64,000 nucleotides of DNA from Anniella stebbinsi (GCA_029215795.1 JARDYH010000001.1:13849501-13913500), one strand, 5' to 3'. Positions 41,550-52,766 are shown, counted from the first letter of the stretch. The notes: generated from the sequence alone by a model not told the origin. Program-made: numbers and translations.

Positions 41550-41750
41550 ACACTGGAACAGGACACAGACAGGCAGAAGACACAACTAGAGAACAAACCA
41601 AAGCCAAAGGAAAGTCCAGAAACAGGGGTATCCTAGTGAAAGTTCTAATGCACCTGGAAGTCCTATTACAGTCTTTCCTGTCTAGGAGAAGCCAATGGAT
41701 GGACTCAACCTGAGAGGTTCTTCACTCTTATTATGATGTGACTTACCACA
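41550..41750. mobile_element. LTR-like retroelement fragment, uncertain
   Basis: 'aacaggacacagacaggcag' to 'cctattacagtctttcctgt' parallels 38780-38945 in the order of motifs. Heavily diverged. Confidence 0.35.
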
Positions 41751-43060
41751 CAGGGCAGAAGTCTGATGTTCCTGATTGTGGTCAGATACACAGATTGGAG
41801 ATGAGACTGAGAGGAATATGATGGGAGAGAGAACACAAGGAAGTTTGGACGAACGTGTCAGAGAACATGTGCCTTCACTTGTAAGTGGCCCTAAAGATTA
41901 CGCTGGCCATGCTTCGTACTTTTCAGCAGAGAGTTGTCTATTTGAAGACATTCAATATTTGGACAGCTGCCCAGTCGAGGTCTATTCTAAAGGTAAAGAA
42001 CCGCAAGAAATGACAGCAAGGACCTTGAAGTTGCCCACCTGGTAGCAGAGTGGACAGACACCCAATTGACCTAGTCACAATCTTCTCCGCTATGGTGGGA
42101 TACATTGTAATATTACTTAAATTATAAATATTATAAATTTGCATCAATTGGCTCATGCAAATATTGTGCAGATTTGTGTTCTCTTTTCTCCTATTTTTGG
42201 TGATGTGGGTCCTCTGTTTTGGTGATGGACACATAGTCACCCTACCAAAGATTCCAGTCCAGGCATTGCTATTATTCCAGGTGGTGTTTAATGGTGTCTC
42301 AGAGAAGACAGGATTGCAGGAGCAGTTATCTCTAGATCATGCGTTGTGCAGCTGTTTTACCAGCTGCTTGGTCATCTTGGAGCTATTCATGATTGTCTTA
42401 GACCATCCATTAGGTAGTCAAGATGCCATTAAAGCCACTGGTAAAGCAACAGTGAAATGGGTGGCATTTTAGAGAGTCAGGAGTATTTCAGTAGGTGAAG
42501 GCACCAATCATACCCAATTAATGGTATTAAGAAGACTGAACCTGATGCAATCCAGTTCAAGGCTACCCAATCCATCCTCCAGCTGAAAGCCATACATCTC
42601 AAAGTCCCAAACAGGCCACACTTAATATACCTCTTTTAAAATGCTATAATTGCTTCACTGGTTTTCCTTCTATTCCAAACTAAAAATGAGAAAATCCTCA
42701 TTTAATTAGCGGAGGGTTTTTTGGTTTTTTTTTACAGCCATCAATAGGAAATACATTTTAACAGACAGCAATAATAAATTAATAAGCAATTAAAGTAGAT
42801 CTAATTTGTTAATGTGACATGTGTATAAAAAGCGGAAATGGAGGAGGAATAGAACCATTGTTGTGAATCACCATACAGTTAATTAACAATGGCTTATCGA
42901 GTGTGCTCTGGCAGCCTAAAAATGTAGCTGCTGCCATAAAAATACTTGGATCTTCTGACAGAAGACCCCCCTCCCTATTCTGCAAAAAGTAAGCATATTG
43001 TTGAAGTCAAAAGTGAGAGGTCCTTGTGGTTATGGACTTTAGCTGGAACCCAATTAGATA
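41751..43060. other. Unique stretch; 42690-42940 a candidate conserved element
   Basis: No repeat recognised. 42770-42910 is dense in TAATTA/TTAATTAA and an 'aacaatgg' site, the kind of composition seen in developmental enhancers. Open frames at 41776-42045, 41938-42240 (minus) and 42155-42472 have no domain. Confidence 0.3.
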
Positions 43061-43064
43061 TCCT

Positions 43065-43140
43065 ACTTCATAGGATGATCCTTATACCAAGTCACACCAT
43101 TGGTCCATTTAGCTCATGTCAGCCAGCTGGTATAGCTTTA
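43065..43140 (-). mobile_element. tRNA-derived SINE distal fragment, minus strand
   Basis: 'ataccaagtcacaccattgg' followed by 'tccatttagctcatgtcagc' is the distal SINE end. It abuts the 3' end of a CR1. Confidence 0.65.
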
Positions 43141-43154
43141 TCATCTTGGATACA

Positions 43155-43390
43155 ATCATAGAATCATAGAATAGTAGAGTTGGAAGAGTCCAACCCCCTG
43201 CTCAATGCAGGAATCCACCTTAAAGCATCCCTGAAAGACGGCTGTCCAGCTGCTTCTTGAAGGCCTCTAGTGTGGGAGAGCCCACGACCTCCCTGGGTCA
43301 TTGGTTCCATTGTCATACTGCTCTAACAGTCAGGAAGATTTTCCTGATGTCCAGCCAGAATCCGGCTTCCTGTAACTTGAGCCCATTACT
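43155..43390 (-). mobile_element. CR1 LINE 3' UTR fragment, minus strand
   Basis: Starts with the 3' octamers ATCATAGAATCATAGAATAG. About 20 bp are missing after 'tggaag' relative to the copy at 24612. It stops abruptly at 43390, where half of MITE D begins. Confidence 0.92.
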
Positions 43391-43471
43391 CCTTTAGAGT
43401 TCTGGCTTATCCTGACTGAAATCCAGAATGGATTTATAGTCCACCAAAATCGGAGAAACCCTCCTCCACTG
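43390..43471. mobile_element. hAT-like MITE D copy 3, half element
   Basis: The complement of about the first 80 bp of the copy at 15987: 'tttagagttctggcttatcc' to the terminus CCCTCCTCCACTG. The other half is absent. Confidence 0.75.
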
Positions 43472-44635
43472 TTCTCCTCCATGACTGATGGCTACCAGTT
43501 TCCATCTTGTGCTGGAGGCTGTGTCAGTTTACAAGATCATAATGAATTCCATTCCTTTCCCAGTTCCAGCATTCTGCCTGCCCTGCCCTGTCCCTAAAAA
43601 AGCCCCAAACCAAATGCTGCAGTTAAAAAGTCAGCCTCCATCTTTCCACTGATGCATTAGCATTCTATTCTCAACCACCTCCTCTCTCCAATATTACCTC
43701 AGATTAATTGGCAGTGTATAAAAGATGTTGCCAGGTTCACAATGGTAACCATGGTAGCCTTCATACTATCTGCACAATGCATACGTAATTCATTCCTCAA
43801 GAAAACATAATTAGAATGTAACATAATACAGCCTTTTAAAGCATCACCGTGCTATGGAAGTCAAAGACTTGTGTGTTGAGGGGGGAGCGGGGAGGTGATC
43901 TGCCGAACAAGTCTGCCCTTCCTGAACAGTTTCATTCAGCCAAGTCACTTTCCGGGCCGTGTTGCTGCAGCAAAGCGGACTTGCGAGTTCTCTCCATCAT
44001 TTACACTAGAATATTTTATCCCATAGCCAAAAGGTGGCACTGTGGCATCTTTTATCAGTTAGCATCATTCAATCCACAGACCTGTATCCAACCTGCTGTA
44101 GACAACAGCACTCTCACCCGGGCAAAGGTAACCATCATCATTAACCATTTTGCTTAGCTGGTCCCCAGTTTTGAAGGAGGGTTGCCACAGAGCCTTCAAG
44201 CAGTGACATGAGCTCATCAAGAAGTGATTTCAAAATAATAATTCTGTGTAACGATGAAAGCAGCAAAGGCAAAAGAAGCCGGCAGTGTAAATAAAAGGTC
44301 CCAGTGTTCGCTTTTCTGAAACCTGGCAGCCGATTCCCGAGTTAAATGGGAGTTTTGTCTAAAAAAACCCCCAAAATTCGATTTCTTGGATTCTGATAAG
44401 AACTTACCCGTTCTGCGACTCCTGGACTAATGTGTAGATCATAGTGTAATTAGTTATTCATCTCTTTTGTGCAGCCTGTACTTTGTGAGAAATACATTTC
44501 AAGATGTGCATTTAAATGCATATGTTTATGTAGTCCAATGCAAAATGGGGCCTAGCTGCCAAATTATTTGAGAATGGCCTTATTATCAGTGAAGTTGAGA
44601 GAGATCAGTCAATTTCCAGCCCATCTCACCTGCAT
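43472..44635. other. Unique stretch
   Basis: No repeat or gene recognised; a 102-codon open frame (43849-44157) has no domain. Confidence 0.4.
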
Positions 44636-44639
44636 GTAT

Positions 44640-44905
44640 TCATCCCTAAATGAATTCTGTCCCATTTCGGCATCAATTTCAAAAAAATAGCACGCAAAAC
44701 AGTACATTTCAATACAAATGCATTCACTTTATCTTAAAATATGCCTTTTTGTATGCAATTTATCCTACAGTGCACATTTTTCTATGTTCATTTAAGTCGA
44801 CAACTGTGTAGCCAAATCTGGGGAGCCATGAAAACCAACCAGAAAACTGCATTCTGATCTGCATGTTAGGTTGGTTTGCTTTAAAATATGGACTGAACTA
44901 AGTCC
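44640..44905. repeat. Dispersed AT-rich repeat, unclassified, copy 5
   Basis: 'attctgtcccatttcggcat' matches the block at 31515. T-rich 'tgcacatttttctatgttca' resembles 7400-7420. Confidence 0.45.
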
Positions 44906-44934
44906 TTGCGCTTCCCTACCAAGGAAGCAGGGTG

Positions 44935-45185
44935 CATAAAGAGTTTAGGGATACCATCAACAGATTTAAATATCATCAGGATTATGGTCTGTGCTGTTTT
45001 AACCTCCAGGTTCAGAGTTTCAGAGGCAATATTCCTCTGAGAATCAGTGCAGGAGCAGCAGACAGTGGAAGAAGGTTGTTGATTCTGCGCCTTGTTATGG
45101 ATTTCTTAAAGAAATCTGGCTCACCAATGTGAGAGAACCTAGACTAGAGAATGCTAGACTTGATGAAGCTTTAGACTGTCCCAGT
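44935..45185 (+). mobile_element. CR1-type LINE 3' end (second subfamily), plus strand, decayed
   Basis: 'aatgctagacttgatgaagc' near 45150 corresponds to 'aatgctggactagatggacc' at 26475. Upstream 'tgtgctgttttaacctccag' gives the UTR body. Confidence 0.5.
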
Positions 45186-46040
45186 AGCAAAATCCTTCTT
45201 GCAAGGGCCTATTAGTAGCTCTCAGTACAAAATAAAAAGTTTCAAATCATTTCAACAAGCGTTCCTTGTTTCAGAAACTAGTGGAGTTCTTGTACCTTCA
45301 AGTCCTCTTAGTACTACCAAGTAGCAAGCAAGAATAGAGAAAAGAAAAGAAAAAGGGCTGAGAACATCTTCCCATTCACCCCTTAATTAAACTGCAATAG
45401 CACATATATAATTGCGACAGAGTGAAAGGAGTTTGGCAAATTATTAAGACAAGCATATTTTCCATCCCGGTAATTGGGATGCATGTTCGTTAATAATGAT
45501 CTAATTGCCATAAAGTCAACAAATGATGCCCAAGTATTTGTTTTCTTTTCTTTTTCAGCTTTGTGTGTTTGTTTGTAAAGATCACTGGTTAGGAGCAGGA
45601 TTCTTGTCCATGTATAAGGAATATCCATCACACACTTTCTGCTTGTTGGATCATTTGTAGACATTGCATTTCTTAAAGGAAACATAAACTCCATCCACCA
45701 GAAATAACACCCACATCAGTTACAATTGTAAGCCTGGAAAGCGTCCGGACTATGCTTAGGAATATTTTCAGATGTGACACCATCAGTGCAATCCTATGGA
45801 TGCTCATTCAGAAGTAAGTCTACCTGCTTTCAATTGGGATCACAACCTGAGAAGTGCAACTGAGCCTGTTCCACATAGGGATGTTGGGGAAATTCGAGAG
45901 GGACTAAAACATGTTCAAATTTCTAAGAATCCAATCTGCAGAACAGCCTCCCCAGTCCACACAGAGTCTGCACACTACTGAGTTTATTTATTTACTTTCC
46001 TGAAATTTATGCAAATTCATTCGCAGGAAAATATGCAACA
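45186..46040. other. Mostly unique
   Basis: 45786-45825 ('cagtgcaatcctatggatgc', 'tcagaagtaagtc') is half of a small palindromic MITE (see 15698). No gene seen. Confidence 0.4.
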
Positions 46041-46115
46041 TTCTGCAGCCACAATGGACTGGATGAGAGCTAATAAACTGAGACTCAATCCAGACAAGAC
46101 TGAGATGCTGTTAGT

Positions 46116-46129
46116 GGGGGGGGGGGGGG
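46116..46129 (+). repeat. Poly-G run (14) inside the L2
   Basis: A homopolymer within former coding sequence that breaks the frame after EMLLV. Confidence 0.95.
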
Positions 46130-46141
46130 TCTTCTGACCAG

Positions 46142-46441
46142 ATGGAAGGTATTCCAACTGTTCTGGATGGGGTTGCACTCCCCCTGAAAGAACAGGTTTG
46201 TAGCATGGGGGTTCTCCTAGAACCATCGCTGTCACTTGAGGCTCAGGTGGCCTCGGTGACACGGAGTGCCTTCTACCAACTTTGGTTGGTGGCCCAGCTA
46301 TGCCCCTATCTGGACAGGGATAACCTGGCTTCAGTTGTATATGCTCTGGTAACCTACAAGTTAGGTTACTGCAATGCACTCTACATGGGGCTGCCTTTGA
46401 AGATGGTTCAAGCTGCAACTTGTGCAAAATGCATCGGCTAG
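46142..46441 (+). pseudogene. L2 reverse-transcriptase thumb/C-terminal remnant
   Basis: The 99-residue frame includes LKEQVCSMGVLLEPSLSLEA and YALVTYKLGYCNALYMGLPL, hallmarks of L2/CR1-group LINEs downstream of the palm. It stops before the WNNLP block, which continues in another frame near 46670. Confidence 0.9.
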
Positions 46442-46938
46442 ATTGGTAACAGGGACCAGAAGATACGAACATATAAGACTGACTCTAACCTGCTTGCATC
46501 GGCTGCCTGTACATTTCTGAGCCTGATTCAAGGTGCTGGTTTTAACTATAAAGTCTTCTTACATGGCTTGAGACCACAATATCTGATGGAACACCTCTCC
46601 CGACATGAACCTACCCGTACACTACGCTCAACAGAGGACAGCAACAAAGGAGAGGGCCCTTTCTGTGGTGGCCCCCCAATTCTGGAACAATCTCCCTGAT
46701 GAGGCCCGCCTGGTGCCAACATTGTTATCTTTTTGGCACCAGGTCAATACTTTTCCTTTTCTCTCAGGCATTTAGCAGCTTGTGTTGAGTTTTTAACTGA
46801 ATTTTTGCATGGCTGGGTGTTTTAAATGTTAGCTGTTTTTTATGTTTTTAAATTTTGTATATTGATTTTTAATTTTCAGTCTTTTAATCTTTGTAAACTG
46901 CCCAGAGAGCTCCGGCTATGTGGCAATATATAAATGTA

Positions 46939-46939
46939 A

Positions 46940-46971
<32 letters not shown>
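46939..46971. repeat. (AAT)n microsatellite, L2 tail
   Basis: Eleven units, grown from the L2 3' tail. Confidence 0.95.
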
Positions 46972-47084
46972 GACATATGCTATGCTGAAAAATATACGAG
47001 GTGGAAAATTAAATAGAATGGGGGACAATACACTAAATGTTACATACTAACATAAATTATGTAAGTTGTTGCCAACTTCCTCAT

Positions 47085-47220
47085 GGAATATTTTGTGTAT
47101 TTTTCTGCATAAAGGGGGGGATCAAATTCGTCTGTGAACGAATGCAGGAACGAAGGACACCACAAAATCCACAAAACACAAAGCGGAACGGATTTCACAA
47201 AATCCGGACATGCCTAGTTG
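47085..47220. repeat. Dispersed AT-rich repeat-like segment
   Basis: 'ttttgtgtatttttctgcat' and 'gcggaacggatttcacaaaa' recall the AT-rich dispersed family, but the similarity is weak. Confidence 0.3.
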
Positions 47221-47790
47221 CAGGTTAAATTCATGTATCACACAAGAATGCTAGGTAGGCAGAAAATGTTGTTGCAGCACATGCCTTGTGTTACATTCAC
47301 ATTTGGAGCCTATTTAAAGCAAAGCAGATTCAAATGGGAGAATAAAATAATGTTGTTGCCAAAAAAAAAATTTAATCACCCATCTCAAAGTATGAATTTG
47401 GTCTGATACATTATGTAGAATTGAGCTACATTATCAATCATAGACCATTGTCCTGAGCACACGGTTGGAGCAAGGAAACTCAATGCAGGCTGTTAACTCA
47501 GCAAAGGTCTGGGGAAAGACTGAGGGCATAAGCATACTGACTGTACCTGCTTCACCAGTTGTAAATGAGTCTGCATCTTCAGTGGCTGCACCTGGGTCTT
47601 CCTCCTCATGAATAAAGACTTGCTCCAAGTACACCTCACCACAGGTGAGGCATCACTGGAATGGGACTGCTCTGTTTGCTCCATGTCTTCCACGGGTGGG
47701 AATAGGATTTGCTGAGGAAACTCTCATGGGCTTGGATCAGCCAGGAACCTGACGGCCATTGAACCCCAAAGTTCCTTTCTGGCTTGTATT
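47221..47790. other. No recognised feature
   Basis: Open frames on the minus strand (47434-47890) overlap in several frames and have no domain. Confidence 0.45.
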
Positions 47791-47792
47791 GT

Positions 47793-48095
47793 AATCTGAT
47801 CCAAAGAAATAAGCCCTCCGGATGCAAAAAGATTAATTTATACGAAACCCGACACGTTTCGGCCTGTGTCCTTTCACAGGCCTTCTTCAAGGGGCTGTTA
47901 GAAGATGTCTGCAGTTTTTCCTCTCGCAGTCACTAATGATTACTATAGGCAACAGTTTATTGCTAGAGGAAAACCTGCAGTCATCTTCTAACAACTCCTT
48001 GAAGGCCTTTAAAAAGACACAGGCAGAAACGCATCGGGCTTCGTATAAATAAATCCTTTTGCATTCTGAGGGCTTGTTTCTATCTTCTTTGGATC
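47793..48095. mobile_element. Fold-back element with GAAACG-type hairpins, about 300 bp
   Basis: The left arm (about 47798-47925) runs GATCCAAAGAAATAAGCCCT, then GATGCAAAAAGATTAATTTA, TACGAAACCCGACACGTTTC and CCTTCTTCAAGGGGCTGTTA. The right arm (about 47960-48095) is the complement in reverse order, ending AGGGCTTGTTTCTATCTTCT. Arms are about 130 bp with a short centre near 47940. No open frame. The 'gaaacgtgtcggg' and 'gaagaaggcct' combination recurs in vertebrate repeats; its superfamily is not assigned here. Confidence 0.8.
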
Positions 48096-48613
48096 TGAAT
48101 TGGATGTTTTCCTCCTTTTGTTTTGTTTTTTTATATTGTAATCTGGGCAGGGGCACATCTCTTTACGGCTGCAATGGCATTCCATGATCAAGGATCCCAT
48201 GACATGTAGTTTACAGGGTACCTGATGGGCATACTGGGGTCACAGGGGGTGCCCTGGAAAAATAACATTTCCCAGGATCCTTGGTATCTACAGCACTATT
48301 GTTGCAATATTCAAAGTAGAAGGGAGGGAAGGAGGTCTGGTAAAGAGATCTCCTTTGAAGAATTCCCACTGCCACTGCGTCCCAGATAATACACAAGGAA
48401 GCTGCAGAAGGTAGTTTTCAGAAGATGTTGGGTTCACAGAATGAAGGAGGCATTCAGATGCCGTAATGCTCAAAACTGTGTTATTGGGAATCCAAAAGGA
48501 TCCAAATTTTGGAACTGGGCAAGGGGCAGGAAAGCTAAATTCCATTAAAAAAAAATAGATTTACCAAACCAAGTTCAGGATCAAGCCCATGGGAGTTTGT
48601 TATCACTAGAAAA
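48096..48613. other. No recognised feature
   Basis: Unique sequence between two fold-back elements. Confidence 0.5.
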
Positions 48614-48933
48614 TAGGGTGACCAGATAAAATCCAGGTCAGGGCTCATGTAACTTTAACAGTTGTAGAGAAAAGGGAATTTCAGCCAGGGTCATTTGTAT
48701 GCAATTAGTTCCTGGTGAAATTCCTTCTTCATCACAACTGTTAAAGTTGCAGGCATTATACTAGAGTGACCAGATACAAAAGAAGGCAGGGCCCCTGCAA
48801 CTTTAACTGTTGTGATGAAGAGGGAATTTCACCAGGAACTAATTGCATACAAATGACACTGGCTGAAATTCCCTTTTCTCTACAACTGTTAAAGTTACAT
48901 GAGCCCTGACCTGGATTTTATCTGGTCACCCTA
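48614..48933. mobile_element. MITE F, inverted dimer copy 1
   Basis: Ends TAGGGTGACCAGAT and ATCTGGTCACCCTA, with TA at each border, as expected for a mariner/Tc1-type target. Arms of about 135 bp are nearly exact complements (ACTTTAACAGTTGTAGAGAA against TTCTCTACAACTGTTAAAGT). The roughly 45-bp centre (about 48755-48799) holds another terminus-like 'tagagtgaccagata'. The single-unit form is at 59019-59189, so this is best read as two units joined head to head. Confidence 0.85.
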
Positions 48934-49319
48934 CTAGAAAAGGACAGCTGGCTTGTGTATCTTCAAGGCTTATATAGTATGTGATGATTGAAGGTATAAA
49001 AAAACAGATGAGCTGTCAGAGGAGACATTTTGAAAAGTGGTGAGAGTATTTTCTTCCATTGAGGACCACTCTATAAGTGCTGGAATAGAACAAACTTTGC
49101 CTTTAATTTTGATCCTTCTAACCCAAGAAGAAACCTAGAGCTCATTTTCAGGATGGGGAAAAGAAACTTCTTTGAAGTCCTTGGATGTCATATCAGAATC
49201 CAAGCTGTTCCTACAGTGTACAGAGGGTAGATTTTGTATCACTCCTTTACTGCTATTTCTTGCCCTGGATGCAAAGTGTACCAATAACAGCAATGGGTTT
49301 CAATTATGCAGATTCAAGA
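48934..49319. other. No recognised feature
   Basis: Unique sequence up to the start of the L2. Confidence 0.45.
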
Positions 49320-50062
49320 AGGCTAAAACCCTGATACTATGCTCTCCATGCTCTCATAACCTCTCGTTTGGATTACTGCAATGCGTTATACGTGGGGCTG
49401 CCTTTGAAAACGGTCCGGAAACTTCAGCTGGTACAAAACAGGGCAGCCAGATTGTTAACGGGGACTGGCCAATGAGACCATATTATGCCAGTCCTTTTCC
49501 AACTTCACTGGCTGCCGATCCAGGTCCCGGCCCAATTCAAAGTGCTGGTACTAACATTTAAAGCCCTAAACGGCTTGGGGCCAGGATATCTAAAGGAACG
49601 CCTCCTCCCATATGTACCTGCCCGGACCCTAAGATCATCTACAGGGGTCCTTCTCCGTGAGCCCCTGCCAAAGGAAGGGAGGCAGGTGGCCACTAGGAGG
49701 AGGGCTTTCTCTGCTGTGGCACCCCAGCTGTGGAATGAGCTCCCCAGAGAGGTTCGCCTGGCGCCTACTTTGTACTCTTTTCGTCGCCAGGTGAAGACCT
49801 TTTTATTCTCCCAGTATTTTAACATTTAAATTAACTCAATTTTAATCCTTGCTGTTTTAAATTTGTATTTTAATCTGTATTAATTCCTGCTGCTTGGTTT
49901 TATTCTGGTTGTGTTTTTATATTGTATGTTATTCTGTGTTTTAGATTGTGCCTTGTTTTATATATTTGAAAATGATTTCATGGTTTTAATTTTTGTGAAC
50001 CGCCCAGAGAGCTTCGGCTATGGGGCGGTATAAAAATGCAATAAATAAATAAATAAATAAAT
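49320..50062 (+). mobile_element. L2-clade LINE 3' part, best preserved
   Basis: Starts in the C-terminal coding region (a frame giving '[16 protein letters not shown]' at about 49360-49410). It carries a 114-codon uninterrupted C-terminus, then a 3' UTR, the stem AACCGCCCAGAGAGCTTCGG / CTATGGGGCGGTATAAAAAT at 49999-50038 and an (AAATA)n tail. The cleanest L2 in the window, so probably among the youngest. Confidence 0.93.
49485..49829 (+). pseudogene. L2 reverse-transcriptase C-terminus
   Basis: 114 residues: FQLHWLPIQVPAQFKVLVLT, FKALNGLGPGYLKERLLPYV, RRAFSAVAPQLWNELPREVR and VKTFLFSQYFNI. This is the conserved tail of L2-type proteins and is intact to its stop. The catalytic domains are absent because the copy is 5' truncated. 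Confidence 0.92.
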
Positions 50063-50145
50063 GTACTCAGAAGACACCCCAATGGAGTTCAATGGTATTT
50101 ATATCTAGTTATGTTTGCATAGGGATGTAGCCTAAGTCATTTGGG

Positions 50146-50262
50146 GTGCAATCCTATGCATGTTTAGGCAGAAAGAAAGTCCTACAATTCCCAGCATGCT
50201 GGCTGGAGAAAGCTGGGAGTCATAGGCCTTTTTTCTCTATCTAAACATGCATAGAATTGTGC
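50146..50262. mobile_element. Small palindromic MITE (117 bp)
   Basis: Starts GTGCAATCCTATGCATGTTT and ends CTAAACATGCATAGAATTGTGC, its complement with few changes. The central arms 'caattcccagcatgctggct' and 'gctgggagtcatagg' also pair. No coding capacity. Fragments occur at 39728 and 45786. Confidence 0.8.
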
Positions 50263-51446
50263 TTTTAGTGTAGTATAATATTGTTGAATGACTGCCAATG
50301 GTATGGAATGCAAAACAAGAGCTTTTTTGTCTTTTTTTTTAAAAAAAATGGCACCAATGTGGGGCTAATTATCATTGACAATTACCAGTAACAATGCCAC
50401 CACTTTTGATAGTGTGGCACATATGCATAAAACGTTTTTTGAAAATATGTTCTTCATTCTTATCTATAACGCTTGATTGGGCAATTCATACACTTCATTG
50501 TGTGTCCACTAATCGCTAAGTCCCTGAATCAAAAGAAAATGGAGAGGCTGGTGGGATCACAGATTCCAATAGGAGCAAACCCCTACGAAGTGGAGGCTAG
50601 AGACTTCGTGGTGCAAAAGACACATCCAGAGAACAGATATTAGCAAACCTCAGTTTCATTCTCTGTAGCGTACGAAGGAATTCACAGAGCAACAATTATG
50701 GGGGAAAGTTAAATGTCTTTTCAGTGCTTTGAGAAAAGTTACATAAAAGAATATCTTGGAATGATGTATGCAAAGGCATAGATAGCAATACACAATTTAA
50801 GCATCAGAAGAGAAAATTGTGAATTTGAATCATTTTTCCCCACCTCCCTCCCCTTATCAAGTCCTACATTCTCAAACAAGGACCTAAACTGTGTTGTGTA
50901 CTGTGTGGTGAACAAACAGTTATCACAATCATGCTTAGAAATCCATTTTCTAATAAAGAGCAAAACCTTCTGGTCCAATGTAACAGATGCATCTTCAGCT
51001 TACTGGGCGCTGTGAAGGGCAAGGAAATGGGGTGGGACAAGAGAAGATGTCCCCGTCGCTTTTACAATTTGTCTTTAAGGAGCATCAAACTAGACAAGGA
51101 AGCTAGATGCATGGCTGCCATTTGAAGCAACAGTAACACATGGTCAAGTGGAGCCAGGCTTGAACGGTCTCCAGGTTTTTGGGACAGTTACAAGCTATTC
51201 ATTCTGGACATTTGCCATCGCATTCAATTATCTTCCTGGGCTTAGAGATCAGGTGAGGCTGGGAGGTTGATCTGCTGTTATTGGGAGATATGAATACGCA
51301 AAGTTTTTTTTTCTCAGACTGGGCTACTAGTTAGTGAGGGGAGCCACTCAGGTCTCTTCTTACACCTTTAGATTTCTGGTCTCCAGCCTGCCTTCTGCCC
51401 ACATGTCTCTGAGGTACTTTTCCATTCTCGGTCTGAGCATCTAATA
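50263..51446. other. No recognised feature
   Basis: Unique, AT-rich in part. Confidence 0.5.
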
Positions 51447-51641
51447 CAGCCTTTCCTAACCTGTAGAATCCAACATAAGTCCTACTTCGAAAGACCCATT
51501 AAAATGGATTGGCCTGGAGTTCGTCATTTACATTGGATTTTAGCTCTTTGCCTTCCAAGTTATTGGATTGTAACTCTCATATTGGGAATTATGGGAGTTG
51601 TGGTCCAGCAAATCTGAAGGGAACCAGGTAGGGGAAGGCTG
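51447..51641. mobile_element. hAT-like MITE (MITE G), with internal foreign sequence
   Basis: Ends CAGCCTTTCCTAACCTG and CAGGTAGGGGAAGGCTG, inverted. Right arm 'attatgggagttgtggtcca' is well preserved; the left arm is mostly replaced by about 70 bp ('ttcgaaagacccattaaaat' and following). Flanking octamers (51439-51446 and 51642-51649) agree at five positions. Confidence 0.65.
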
Positions 51642-51649
51642 ATTTCATT

Positions 51650-52766
51650 CCTGTACAGAACAATGTCTAGTTGTCCCATAAGAAATAAAAAAAAATTGAC
51701 TCTGGTTTTGAGATGGGAACCTCAAATTGCCCAATGGTTGGACTTTAACCTGGAGACGCAGTCAAGACATGGACTACTCATGAAATAAGAATACTTTCAG
51801 TCATCAAGTTTACACAGGAAACAATAGAGGCTTTGGCCTGCTAATGAAACACCCTGCACTCCAACTTAGAAAACTCCATATATATCAGGACAACTTTGAA
51901 CGTCCCATAAATATTTTTTGTTTCAATTTTTTTTTTAAGTGGCACCCTAACTTTAATAGACAAGTGTTAATCAGAAATGCTTTTATTTCTAGCCAATATT
52001 TCTGGAGCATAAAATTGTAAAACTGTATTCTCCCTGAGCCATCTGTATACAACAATGGAAAGAATTTAAAAATCCTCCTACAAAAGGCTGTTTTGGAGAG
52101 TCTCAAAACATGGTGCTATAAAAACCTATCGATGTGTGCAGATGTTCTCATGTTATTGTCATTTGACCCCAGCTGTGTGCTTGATGCTAGAAAGAACCTA
52201 GATAAAGTTACCATGCTTATATGTCAAGGCCAATATAAGTACTCCCTTATCTTGTCTCTCACATTGAATGATCATCATCAAGCTATTTGCATATGTGTAG
52301 CCATCTTTCATGTTCCAACTGGTCCATTTTTGCATCTCGGGATATAAATACTAAAGAAAGAAATGTACATCTGTTAAGGAGGCTGTCTTCTTGCACAATA
52401 GGGTGACAGCCTATCATCTGGTCGGCGTTCAGGCAGAATGGATTGAGAGATTGCAATGTGTTCTTTTTCTGCTGTACGGTAGGGTACCATATGCCCCAAG
52501 TACACATGGGAACATGCCGCGTCCATAACACGCTGCAGTATGAAACTGGAAGACTAAAATATTTCAGTTCTGAGCTGCAGTTACTGTGGCAATGTAAGAA
52601 ATGCTACGCACTGCAGCAAAGGCTGCATTATCCCATTCTGGTTGTAAGGAATTTCTGGTGTCCAATTAATATCTGTTAGAGTTCAGATAAGGAAACACAA
52701 GCAAACAGTTAAATCTGATCCCTTCCAGTTTAACTACAGTACACATTATATGGATGTGTTCTTAGT
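51650..52766. other. No recognised feature
   Basis: Unique sequence with short open frames on both strands. Confidence 0.5.

Larger units (their letters stand above)
46050..46938 (+). mobile_element. L2-clade LINE 3' part, about 0.9 kb
   Basis: Begins in the reverse-transcriptase thumb region (LRLNPDKTEMLLV at about 46082-46120, interrupted by a G14 run). It runs through the C-terminal coding region to a 3' UTR, the stem region 'aactgcccagagagctccgg' at about 46897-46916 and an (AAT)n tail. Several frame changes. Confidence 0.92.
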
